From positions 291,705 through 355,704 of the forward strand of contig CAZICM010000002.1 of the NCBI GenBank assembly GCA_964537685.1: a DNA stretch of 64,000 bases. The letters run 5' to 3'. Below the pieces are notes generated by a model. That model saw only the letters and a program-made list of their open reading frames with translations, ran no database searches and had not been told where the DNA came from. Below are positions 46,228-53,958 of this stretch, piece after piece. The stretch's first letter is position 1; every line of letters begins with the position of its first letter. The DNA is from CAZICM01 sp964537685. GTDB taxonomy: Bacteria; Myxococcota_A; Polyangia; Polyangiales; Polyangiaceae. The position numbers were made by a program, and so were the translations under genes.

Positions 46228-47151
46228 ATGCGAATCGCGCGCGTACTCGTCAATTCCGCTCTCCGCCCGACCATCGCGCTTGAACGCGACGGTGCCCTCT
46301 ACGACGTCACGCAGCTTGAAAGCGTCTTTGGCACCCAAAAAGTTTCCGCATCGATCGCCGACGCGGGCGACTTTTACACGCGCGTCATTGCGCTTTCGTG
46401 CGCGGGCCTAGCCGAACTGGACGATCGATTGCTTTCGGGCGATCGGCCAACGGAAGCGAGACTCTATCCGAACACCTTTTTATGGCTGCCGCCCTGTGCG
46501 TCGGAACGCGCGATGTACATTCAATTCGCGCATCCCAAGACACCCGAAGCGCCGCCATCCCAACCTTCATTCTGGATAGGCAGCGCCCGCAACCTAAGCG
46601 GACACGAATCAAAAATCCCTTTCTTTGACGATGAAAACGAACCTGGTTTCGATTTCTGCCTGGGCGCGCTCCTGGGTGAAGATCTCAAACGCGCAACCAG
46701 CAGAGAAAGCGAACGGGCCATCATTGGCCATGCCGTTATCGCCGTATGGGCTGGCCGCTCGTATGAAAGAAAACTAGCGGCTCAAGGTCTATCCAGCCTT
46801 CAAGCCCACGATTTCGCATCCCAAGCCGGCCCGGTCCTCGTCACCAGCGACGAAGCTGGAGACACGGGCGCCCTACGCGCTCAAGTACGCATCAACGGCC
46901 GCACCGCCCACGCCTCACTCGCGCAAAGCTCGCCCTTCAGCATCGCCGAATCCATCGCATTCGCCAGCAACCACATCGATCTACAAGCCGGCGACATCAT
47001 CGGCGCACCACCTATCTTTTCGGGCAATCTCATCACCCAAAACGACGGCGCCGGCTACGACAGCACCGTCGAGCTCTCCATCGAGCGCCTGGGCAAATTG
47101 CGGGGCACACCCGTGCGCGGCCCCGCAATGTCTGCGTGGAAAAAAGTTTAA
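46228..47151 (+). CDS. FAH-fold protein with metal-binding residues apparently replaced
   Basis: 307 residues. The N-terminal IARVLVNSALRPTIALERDGALYDVTQLE and the C-terminal part (INGRTAHASLAQ, GDIIGAPPIFSGN) follow the fumarylacetoacetate hydrolase fold. In active members the metal is bound by Glu-x-Glu and an Asp in a NDxSARD-type motif. The equivalent positions here read FDFCLGALLG and VIAVWAGRSYERK, so all three acidic ligands seem to be missing. It may have lost hydrolase activity or use another chemistry. The alignment is by eye. Confidence 0.75.
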   Translation: MRIARVLVNSALRPTIALERDGALYDVTQLESVFGTQKVSASIADAGDFYTRVIALSCAGLAELDDRLLSGDRPTEARLYPNTFLWLPPCASERAMYIQFAHPKTPEAPPSQPSFWIGSARNLSGHESKIPFFDDENEPGFDFCLGALLGEDLKRATSRESERAIIGHAVIAVWAGRSYERKLAAQGLSSLQAHDFASQAGPVLVTSDEAGDTGALRAQVRINGRTAHASLAQSSPFSIAESIAFASNHIDLQAGDIIGAPPIFSGNLITQNDGAGYDSTVELSIERLGKLRGTPVRGPAMSAWKKV

Positions 47152-47654
47152 AAGGTCCCCACGAAACCAATGCCCGTCACCGTACCCGTCACGATGGGCG
47201 CCGGACGAAGCGTGAATTGAGGCACTTTTGAAGCCTGAGCAGGCGCATCCGCCTCGGTCTGCAAAAACAATCCCTCAACTGAAATCGCAAGCCCGCCAAG
47301 CTGCAGCAGACCATCGGCCACGGTCAAAATCCCGCGCAAATAAAGGCTTGCCCCACAATCTGGATCGTCCTTTGGACACTCGATTTTCGAGAGCGACATC
47401 CACGGCCCCGCGACTGGAATGCGCATATCCGAGATCCCCGGCAAATCCGGCCACAGCGACGCACTCAACAACCCCGCGCCATAACCGACCGACGCAATCG
47501 CGAGCCCACCCACAATCAGCTTGGGCCGCACCGAAGCCGGCGGATAACGCATCGGCGGCTCGATTGAATCGTCCTCGGCCCACGCCAAAGACGGCAACAT
47601 CAGAACCGCCGACACAGCCCCACAACACAGAAGCGATGTAGACAACGATTTCAT
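47148..47654 (-). CDS. Exported protein of unknown function
   Basis: 168 residues with a signal peptide (LLCCGAVSAVLMLPSLAWAED) and a second hydrophobic segment near residue 50 (LIVGGLAIASVGYGAGLLSAS). Two Cys in KIECPKDDPDCGA may form a disulfide. The C-terminus is beta-like (TLRPAPIVTGTVTGIGFVGTF). I do not recognise the family. The ATG overlaps the stop of the AgmX-like lipoprotein gene (ATGA), so the two are coupled. Confidence 0.75.
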   Translation of the reverse strand: MKSLSTSLLCCGAVSAVLMLPSLAWAEDDSIEPPMRYPPASVRPKLIVGGLAIASVGYGAGLLSASLWPDLPGISDMRIPVAGPWMSLSKIECPKDDPDCGASLYLRGILTVADGLLQLGGLAISVEGLFLQTEADAPAQASKVPQFTLRPAPIVTGTVTGIGFVGTF

Positions 47655-48181
47655 TTCTTCTTGGGCGTGGGAGCTACGGCGCCCGCCTTTGGCTTAATCT
47701 CAACCGTATACGGCACCTCGAGCGCATCCCCATCAAAAGGCAGCACGATCTCGCCGATAAACGAACGCTTAATACACTGCTCGATCGCGGTCCCCGCCCA
47801 CGGCGAACCCACACTAACCTCGGTAATACGCCCCTTCTTTCCGTCGAAGGTCACCTTCACCTCGCCCTTACCGCGGGGCACATCCTCATTCCCCGTTGAC
47901 TGAGGGCACTGCGCGGCTTTTTCGCCACCCCGCCGCAAAGCGATCTCCATCTGCTCGCGCTGCTCCGCATTCAAACCGCCTGTATCGCCCGAGCTTCCCG
48001 ACTCACTCGAGCCACTACCCCCCGAACTCGTTCCCTCCCACTTGGATGGTTCTTCAACAGCCGGCCCCGACGGCGTTGAATTAAAATTATTTTCCTCACC
48101 GCTTTGCTTAGGCGGCGCCGAAGCACAGCCAAAGAGCGCAAGCGACAACGAACAAACAAGAGCCAGATTCGCGCGGAACAC
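47651..48181 (-). CDS. Lipoprotein with AgmX/PglI-like C-terminal domain
   Basis: 176 residues from a GTG preceded by GGAGGATAAA. The leader SLSLALFGC is a lipobox signal. A Ser/Gly-rich linker follows, then a C-terminal domain with paired Cys (EKAAQCPQS and GTAIEQCIKRSF), KGEVKVTFDGKKGRITEVSVGSPW and VEIKPKA. This layout resembles the C-terminal domain found in myxobacterial AgmX/PglI gliding-motility proteins and in TonB-like proteins. It is coupled to the exported protein downstream. A link to gliding is only a suggestion. Confidence 0.78.
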   Translation of the reverse strand: MFRANLALVCSLSLALFGCASAPPKQSGEENNFNSTPSGPAVEEPSKWEGTSSGGSGSSESGSSGDTGGLNAEQREQMEIALRRGGEKAAQCPQSTGNEDVPRGKGEVKVTFDGKKGRITEVSVGSPWAGTAIEQCIKRSFIGEIVLPFDGDALEVPYTVEIKPKAGAVAPTPKKK

Positions 48182-48185
48182 TTTA

Positions 48186-48191
48186 TCCTCC
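48186..48191 (-). promoter_or_regulatory. Ribosome binding site deciding a GTG start
   Basis: GGAGGA on the minus strand, 4 bp upstream of the GTG at 48181, supports this start of the AgmX-like lipoprotein gene. Confidence 0.7.
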
Positions 48192-48340
48192 GCAGGTTGA
48201 ACGAAAAACCGGGAGCTTCATTACACCCAACGCCCCAAAAAAGTCACAAAAACCGTCGTGGAATGATCGCCTGGAACCAAACGTTGCGGCACGGCCAAGC
48301 ACGGCTAAACAGATAAACCCAAACCTCAAGACCTATTATC

Positions 48341-49864
48341 ATGCGCACGATCCAAAGGCCCTTTATTCAAAGCATCGCCGTTTTATCGCTTCTTGGGCTA
48401 TCGGCCCTGTCACCCGCTGTCCAAGGCCAATCCGACCCGGCATCTCCATCAACATCTGCCAGTTCCGCGGCTCCCATATCTCCGGCGCGGACGGCCGACC
48501 CCGTGGACCGCATCCGGCTGGAAAACGCCTTACGAAAACTGGACAAAGATATCCGTCAATTGGGAGGCACCGCCGGTGCCGCGATTGTTCCCATAGAGAC
48601 CGGAGAAGTCATCGCCTCCCTAAACCCGCATACCGCATTCAATCCGGCCTCCAACGCAAAACTCATCACCAGCGCGGCGGCTCTCCGCATACTTGGGCCT
48701 CAATACCGCTATCTCACCGGCCTCTATGGCAAGACCAGCGGAGACACCGTAAAAGAGCTTGTTTTACGCGGTGAAGGCGATCCATCCCTAACCATGGCGC
48801 ATATCATTGAAATGGCCCGGGAATTAAAGGCCGCCGGTATCCGGAAAGTACAATCCATAGGTATCGATCAATCCTTCTTCGATAACCAATACACACCTCC
48901 CGCTTTTGAACAGCAGCCTAACGAATGGGCCCCATTCCGGGCTCCCGTTGCAGCGACATCGCTCAATCAAAACACCATATTATTTACCGTACGCCCCACT
49001 GAAAAAGGCAAAGCCGCGGTATTGTCCTCCGATCCGCCTGGATTCGCCGATATGATCGGAACAGTGCGCACCACAAGCAAAGGCGACCCAGAAAAAGTAA
49101 CCCTTTCACTAACCCCTTCGGCATCCCGCATATCCGCCGGCTTTGGAGGCAGCATACCCGAAAAGAGCCGCCCCCTAAAAATCGCCAAGCGCATCGATGA
49201 TCCCCGGCTATTTGCAGGCTATGCCCTAAGAAGCGCTCTTAAAGATATAGGTATTGAAATCGAAGGCGATGTACACCTCACCCAAAAGCGCGAAAAGAAC
49301 CTTCTGGCCTCCCACCGATCTGCCCGCCTGGCCGAGCTCATTCACGCTTTGGGCAAGGATAGCGACAATTTTTACGCAGAAATGATCTTCAAAACCATGG
49401 GCCGAACGGCGCCGGATACCGAAGCTACCTTTCAGCAGGCGGCCGCCCGCGTAACCGATATGCTCCGGGATCTAAAAGTATATGATACAAATACCCTTGT
49501 AAAGAACGGCTCTGGACTCTTTGACGCCAACCGCATAACACCTTCCGGGCTTGCCTCCCTTCTGCGAACCGTCAGCAAAGATTCCCGTATAGGCCCTGAA
49601 TTCATCAGCCATTTAGCCATAGGCGGCGTGGACGGAACCTTGCGCAACCGTTTCAAAGCCTATGCCGACCAGCGCAGCATCCGCGCCAAAACCGGAACAC
49701 TTGACGCCGTGGCGGCACTATCCGGTTATGTCCTCTCCCCAAAGGGGACACCTGTGATTGCTTTTGCTGTTATGGTGAACGGCGTGCCAGGAAAAGCGGC
49801 AAGCGCCAGGAAGCATATCGATGAGCTTATTGCTTCAATTGCGGAGGATATCTGGCCTAATTAA
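48341..49864 (+). CDS. dacB: D-alanyl-D-alanine carboxypeptidase/endopeptidase, PBP4 class
   Basis: 507 residues with a signal peptide (SIAVLSLLGLSALSPAVQG). The penicillin-binding motifs are intact: SxxK as PASNAKLITSAAALR with Ser104, SxN as KDSDNFYAEM, and KTG as RAKTGTLDAVAALSGYV. PBP4-type enzymes trim or cleave peptidoglycan cross-links in the periplasm. The final codon and stop overlap the stop of the convergent sigma-factor gene (TTAAT region at 49861-49864). Confidence 0.95.
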   Translation: MRTIQRPFIQSIAVLSLLGLSALSPAVQGQSDPASPSTSASSAAPISPARTADPVDRIRLENALRKLDKDIRQLGGTAGAAIVPIETGEVIASLNPHTAFNPASNAKLITSAAALRILGPQYRYLTGLYGKTSGDTVKELVLRGEGDPSLTMAHIIEMARELKAAGIRKVQSIGIDQSFFDNQYTPPAFEQQPNEWAPFRAPVAATSLNQNTILFTVRPTEKGKAAVLSSDPPGFADMIGTVRTTSKGDPEKVTLSLTPSASRISAGFGGSIPEKSRPLKIAKRIDDPRLFAGYALRSALKDIGIEIEGDVHLTQKREKNLLASHRSARLAELIHALGKDSDNFYAEMIFKTMGRTAPDTEATFQQAAARVTDMLRDLKVYDTNTLVKNGSGLFDANRITPSGLASLLRTVSKDSRIGPEFISHLAIGGVDGTLRNRFKAYADQRSIRAKTGTLDAVAALSGYVLSPKGTPVIAFAVMVNGVPGKAASARKHIDELIASIAEDIWPN

Positions 49865-51363
49865 TCTTTCTTCTCTTCGCGCATCTGCTTGCGAATCTTG
49901 CTGAGCGCCTGCTCCTGCAACTGGCGAATCCTCTCGCGGGAAAGCTTATACTTCTCGCCAATCTCCTTCAGCGTCAGCTCATCTTCATCATCCAAGCCAA
50001 AACGCCACCGGATAATGCACGACTCAATCGGCGTAAGCGTCTTCAATAGCCGCTTTACCTCGTCGCTCCACTTCTGATTCACCAGATGATCGAAGGGAGA
50101 AAGCGCGTTTTCCTCTTGAAGGAAATCAATAAACTTCCGCCCATCTTCATCGCCAACCGGCTTATCCAGCGATAGAGGCGCATCCGCTTGAAACTCCCGG
50201 ACCTTATCCAGCTTCTCGCGCGGAAGCCCCGTTTCAATCACCAGCTCTTCAATCGTCGGCTCGCGCCCCATACGCGCAACAAAGGATTGAGTCATGCGCG
50301 CAACCCGGTTGTATGTATCGAGCATATGAACCGGAATACGAACCGCCCGGCCCTTATCGGCAAGCGCCCGGCTAATCGCATGCCGGATCCACCACGAAGC
50401 ATAGGTCGAAAACCGGTATCCCCGCGTATGATCGAAACGCTCTACCGCCTTCATCAAACCGATATTGCCCTCCTGAATCAGATCGATCAGAGGCAGACGC
50501 CCCCGGTTATAGCGCCGCGCAATCGATACCACCAACCGCAAATTCGCTTTCACGAAGCGGTTTTTGATATCGTGCTGCGTCTGATATGTCCGCTCGACCT
50601 TATCGAGATAACGCCGGTATTCGCGGGTATCAGGAAGCACGGGCCGCATCGATGTGCGCTCTTCCGGATCGGATACGTCGTCTTCAAAATCCGGCTCGCG
50701 AACCAAATCACGAGCTATGGAGAGCGCCCTGCCCATCCATATACGGTCGGAATCAGGAAGGCGGACCGTCAAGGCCAGGCTCTTCGATAACTGAGTCCAG
50801 CGCTTTTCCTGATCGTGCGAAAGCTTGTTCTTCTGCTTCTTATAAATACGCACAAGCCTTTGCATATCAGCGATCTGCGGAGCCTCCACTTCCTCTTCGC
50901 CCGCCTTGTCAACGTCTTTTTCAAGCGCATGAAGCACATGCTCCGCCGCGGGAATATGAGCCAATAGCGCCACCCAATGATTGACTTCCGCCTGTTCTAC
51001 CGTGCGGGCCGTCTCAAGCTCTTGCTCGGGATCCATTACGGGATGAAGCGCCATATCGCGGAAATAGCGCGATAGCATTGAATCGCCGCCGCCTTCATCG
51101 ATATCCCTCGATGCAGGACGCAGAGGCGTTTCGCGGGTCCGCGTCTTTTCAGGCTTCTTCGCCAGCGCCGCAAAATCAAAATCAATAAACTCTATCGGAT
51201 CGTCCTCAACGGGAGTCACCGGGCCAGTCCGGGCGCGTACCGCGGTATCCTCGGCGATATCGTCATCCATTAAGCCAACCGATGCGAGTTCGGGCAATTC
51301 TGAGCTTGCCGCTGCAGTGCTGGTCTTTGTGGTGCCGGGAACTTTTGCCTTTGTCGCTTTCAT
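49861..51363 (-). CDS. Sigma-70 family RNA polymerase sigma factor, group 2 (RpoS/RpoD-like)
   Basis: About 500 residues from the ATG at 51363, chosen because GGAGGA lies 7 bp upstream; upstream in-frame ATGs (51465, 51420) lack such a site. The first about 110 residues are Thr/Asp-rich and not region 1.1. Region 1.2/2 begins at SMLSRYFRDMALHPVMDPEQE, followed by a non-conserved insert and then NRFVKANLRLVVSIARRYNRGRLPLIDLIQEGNIGLMKAVERFD, FSTYASWWIRHAISRALADKGRAVRIPVHM, region 3 and region 4 (LTPIESCIIRWRFGL, LTLKEIGEKYKLSRERIRQLQEQALSKI). It looks like an alternative principal-type factor. Confidence 0.94.
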   Translation of the reverse strand: MKATKAKVPGTTKTSTAAASSELPELASVGLMDDDIAEDTAVRARTGPVTPVEDDPIEFIDFDFAALAKKPEKTRTRETPLRPASRDIDEGGGDSMLSRYFRDMALHPVMDPEQELETARTVEQAEVNHWVALLAHIPAAEHVLHALEKDVDKAGEEEVEAPQIADMQRLVRIYKKQKNKLSHDQEKRWTQLSKSLALTVRLPDSDRIWMGRALSIARDLVREPDFEDDVSDPEERTSMRPVLPDTREYRRYLDKVERTYQTQHDIKNRFVKANLRLVVSIARRYNRGRLPLIDLIQEGNIGLMKAVERFDHTRGYRFSTYASWWIRHAISRALADKGRAVRIPVHMLDTYNRVARMTQSFVARMGREPTIEELVIETGLPREKLDKVREFQADAPLSLDKPVGDEDGRKFIDFLQEENALSPFDHLVNQKWSDEVKRLLKTLTPIESCIIRWRFGLDDEDELTLKEIGEKYKLSRERIRQLQEQALSKIRKQMREEKKD

Positions 51364-51370
51364 CGTCACA

Positions 51371-51376
51371 TCCTCC
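51371..51376 (-). promoter_or_regulatory. Ribosome binding site deciding the sigma-factor start
   Basis: GGAGGA on the minus strand, 7 bp upstream of the ATG at 51363. It is the reason for preferring this start to the ATGs at 51420 and 51465. Confidence 0.75.
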
Positions 51377-51695
51377 AGAAGCTGCCGCGCCTTTGAAAGT
51401 TGCGGTTTAGCTTCTTTCATCCGATTGATATGCTTCCCATTCCTAACTGATTGCAACATAAACAAAGAAACCTTTATGGGCTAAACGCCCTTTAATGGCG
51501 CTCTTCAATAAGAAGAGCGGCGCGTACGGACGAACTCGATGTGGGAAATCGCAATAAACGAATGAACGACTGCGCGCACTCACGCTGGCCGACGGGCCGT
51601 TCGCGAGTGGCTTTCTTTACTACGCACGAGCTTTCGAAATGCTTCCCTGAAACGAATGAGCCCGGCTTTTCAATCCCAACCAGAAGAATTTTTTT

Positions 51696-51839
51696 GCGGC
51701 CGCCTTCCCTTGAATGCTTGTTTCATGGGCTGTTGGTGCCGCGGGGTGCTGCCAATGTGCTTCTCGTCTGGGATTTGTCGAGCCCCTCAGGCCATCTTTC
51801 TTCGTTTTTTGGGGCTCGTCTCTTTCAAGTAAAGGCCGC
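51696..51839. ncRNA. Candidate structured RNA, strand unknown
   Basis: Three nested pairings are visible. GCGGCC (51696-51701) pairs with GGCCGC (51834-51839). CTTGAA (51709-51714) pairs with TTCAAG (51824-51829). Inside, CGAGCCCC (51779-51786) pairs with GGGGCTCG (51811-51818). TTGG and CCAA near 51734-51755 could form another small hairpin. No known RNA signature (6S, SRP, tmRNA, RNase P) was seen and there is no clear terminator on either strand, so this is a candidate only. Confidence 0.3.
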
Positions 51840-51938
51840 GGGGATGCTGTTTTGTTCCCGGCAAGCAATTCGCGGGTAAATAACACCCGTTGCGCCCTGG
51901 AAGCGCCGCGGGTGGGGATGCTGCGATATCGGCGAGGT

Positions 51939-52994
51939 TTAAGGCTGAAATTGCCTTAAAATGCGGGGATCGTTATCGAAAAGAAGACGAATATTGGGTA
52001 TCCCATAGCGGAGCATGGCAATTCGATCGATTCCCATGCCAAAGGCAAAGCCGGTGTAGCGCTCGGGATCTAGACCGCAATGGCGAAATACATCGGGATG
52101 AATCATTCCGCAGCCCAGTACCTCGAGCCATCCGCTGTGTTTGCAGACGCGGCAGCCTTGACGGGCGCAGAACACACATCCCACATCGACTTCAGCTCCT
52201 GGCTCGACGAAGGGGAAATAGCTCGGCCGAAAACGCACCGGCGTCCCAGGACCGTAGAGCCGCTCCGCAAATGCCGTGAGCACGCCTTTAAGCTCGGCAA
52301 AACTCACCCGCTCATCGACCAAGAAGCCCTCAATCTGATGGAACATCGGTGAATGGGTCGCGTCGTCGTCGCGCCTATAAACAGCGCCCGCAGAAACCAC
52401 GGCCATCGGAGGCTTTTGCGTCGTCATCTCCCGCACTTGCACATTGGATGTGTGCGTGCGCAGCAACACAGGAGCGCCAATCCAAAAGCTGTCCTGCATG
52501 TCGGTCGCGGGATGGTCGGGCGGAAAGGCCAGCTTGGTGAAGTTGTTTTCCTCGAGCTCGACTTCAGGCCCTTCGACGACGGTAAAACCCAAGTCCCGAA
52601 AGATATTCAGCAAATCTTCCGTCACTTGACGAATGGGGTTGGCAAATCCCCGGCCCAGTTCGGAACGTCCAGGCAGCGTCAAATCGAAGGGCCGGGCATT
52701 CAGCTCTGCCTCGACAGCCGCCCGCGCGATTTGCTTGAGCCGCTGAGAAAAAGCCGTTTCGACTTCTTCTTTGAAGGTATTCACCTTCGTGCCCACCAAA
52801 GGCCGCGAGGCATTGGGCACATGCCGCATCAGCGCCAAGACAGCGGTTAAATCGCCTTTTTTGCCGAGGATTTTGGCATGCTCCAGGCGCAGGGCCTGCT
52901 CGGTCTGCGCAGCCGCAAAAGCATCGCGGTATTGCGTGCCCAGGGCCGCGAGGCCGTCCTCTATGGCTTGAACGGGATTGTCGGGGGTGTTCAC
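51939..52994 (-). CDS. pheS: Phenylalanyl-tRNA synthetase alpha subunit
   Basis: About 351 residues from a GTG at 52994 (VNTPDNPVQAIEDGLAALG); a TTG at 53015 would add seven residues. The N-terminal coiled-coil (EQALRLEHAKILGKKGDLTAVL) is followed by the class II catalytic domain: motif 2 region AVVSAGAVYRRDDDATHSPMFHQIEGF, RFRPSYFPFVEPGAEVDV, a Cys-rich CVFCARQGCRVCKHSGW and motif 3 GFAFGMGIDRIAMLRYGIPNIR. It charges tRNA-Phe with the beta subunit. pheT does not follow; the structured intergenic region and sigma gene do. rplT lies 62 bp upstream. Confidence 0.96.
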   Translation of the reverse strand: MNTPDNPVQAIEDGLAALGTQYRDAFAAAQTEQALRLEHAKILGKKGDLTAVLALMRHVPNASRPLVGTKVNTFKEEVETAFSQRLKQIARAAVEAELNARPFDLTLPGRSELGRGFANPIRQVTEDLLNIFRDLGFTVVEGPEVELEENNFTKLAFPPDHPATDMQDSFWIGAPVLLRTHTSNVQVREMTTQKPPMAVVSAGAVYRRDDDATHSPMFHQIEGFLVDERVSFAELKGVLTAFAERLYGPGTPVRFRPSYFPFVEPGAEVDVGCVFCARQGCRVCKHSGWLEVLGCGMIHPDVFRHCGLDPERYTGFAFGMGIDRIAMLRYGIPNIRLLFDNDPRILRQFQP

Positions 52995-53056
52995 TGGAAG
53001 ATGCCAATCGCCCAAGGATTAAGGGAAAAGGCGATGATTCACATGCGGCAAACGGC

Positions 53057-53407
53057 TCACTTGCCGGTTGCAGACTTCACGACGGCCGCAAACACGTTCG
53101 CATCGTGAATGGCAAGCTCGGAGAGAATCTTGCGATCGAGCGCGATGCCAGCGTTCTTCAGGCCGCCGATCAGCTTCGAATAGCTCGTTCCCACCGTGCG
53201 CGCCGCGGCGTTAATACGCGCGATCCACAGACGCCTAAAATCCCGCTTCTTCAAGCGGCGGCTGATGTAGGCGTACTCCCAAGCGTGGCGAAGAACTTCA
53301 ACCGCTTGGCGATGACGGTTTTTTCTCCCGCCAAAATAGCCTTCCGTCAGATTGAGAACCCGATTTCTGCGCCTTCGAGCTTTAAAACCACGTTTTACGC
53401 GGGGCAT
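53057..53407 (-). CDS. rplT: Large ribosomal subunit protein L20
   Basis: 116 residues, standard length. The basic N-terminus PRVKRGFKARRRRNRVLNLTEGYFGGRKNRHRQA and the central RLWIARINAAARTVGTSYSKLIGGLKNAGIALDRKILSELAI are characteristic. L20 is an early-assembly 23S rRNA-binding protein that can also repress its own operon. It lies between rpmI (97 bp upstream) and pheS. GGAAAG precedes the ATG. Confidence 0.98.
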   Translation of the reverse strand: MPRVKRGFKARRRRNRVLNLTEGYFGGRKNRHRQAVEVLRHAWEYAYISRRLKKRDFRRLWIARINAAARTVGTSYSKLIGGLKNAGIALDRKILSELAIHDANVFAAVVKSATGK

Positions 53408-53504
53408 TGCTTCTTTCCTTCACTCTTCAAATCTTCAAACAACAATCCAAAACCTATGCAGCGAATATGCGCTGCACTCGAATGCAGTCTGCGTCGCCCA
53501 ATGC

Positions 53505-53705
53505 CTATCCATTCGGCAAAAGCAGCTTCACGCGCTTCGCCATGGCCTTGTCGACCATGTCGTTTTTGCGCAGGCGGCGAAGCCTCTTCTTGCTCTTCTC
53601 CTGCATACCGTGGTTCAAGCCGCCTTTGCTGCGGCGAATCTTTCCAGACCCGGTGACCCGGAAACGCTTGGCAGCGGCCCGGTTGGTCTTCATTTTCTTC
53701 GGCAT
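53505..53705 (-). CDS. rpmI: Large ribosomal subunit protein L35
   Basis: 66 residues from the ATG at 53705 (MPKKMKTNRAAAKRFRVTGSG); an in-frame upstream start at 53759 is foreign to the family. The pattern KIRRSKGGLNHGMQEKSKKRLRRLRKNDMVD and the Lys-rich end are diagnostic. GAGAAGG is upstream. infC, which usually precedes rpmI-rplT, is missing; the next gene is a divergent ASKHA protein. The 253-bp spacer upstream probably holds the operon promoter and leader. Confidence 0.97.
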   Translation of the reverse strand: MPKKMKTNRAAAKRFRVTGSGKIRRSKGGLNHGMQEKSKKRLRRLRKNDMVDKAMAKRVKLLLPNG

Positions 53706-53958
53706 AAACGCCTTCTCACTCCGCGTGGTCATCGCTCCCGCCGGCCGCTTTTCGACCACCGAAAAGCTGTTCGAGCCGCTCGAGATGCGATGGAGGGCGA
53801 GCTTTATGGCGGATCGCGCCTCTGCTTGTCAAGAGCATTGCCTGCCTTTGTCGCCGGGCCTACATGCACCGCGCCGTTGCTTTGTTCGTTTTCTTTAATC
53901 GCTTCGGCATTCGGTCTCTGTCTCCATTTGCTCCGTTTGACCCCCGTTTGGACTGCCC

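Larger units (their letters stand above)
51364..51938. other. 575-bp intergenic region without a recognised gene
   Basis: Between the sigma-factor start and the pheS stop. No open frame here has a family match, signal or ribosome site that would support it. The middle part can fold: see the structured element at 51696-51839. Upstream of the sigma gene (51364-51540) I saw a small inverted repeat around CGCTCTTC/GAAGAGCG (51500-51518), but no certain promoter. Confidence 0.5.

Noticed and set aside
46141..46338. Short antisense frame near pyrG and the FAH-fold gene
   Set aside because: No start context, no motif; overlaps the FAH-fold start.
51364..51938. 6S, SRP, tmRNA or RNase P RNA in the gap upstream of pheS
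   Set aside because: Characteristic conserved sequences of these RNAs were not found; only generic pairing is visible, reported as a candidate.
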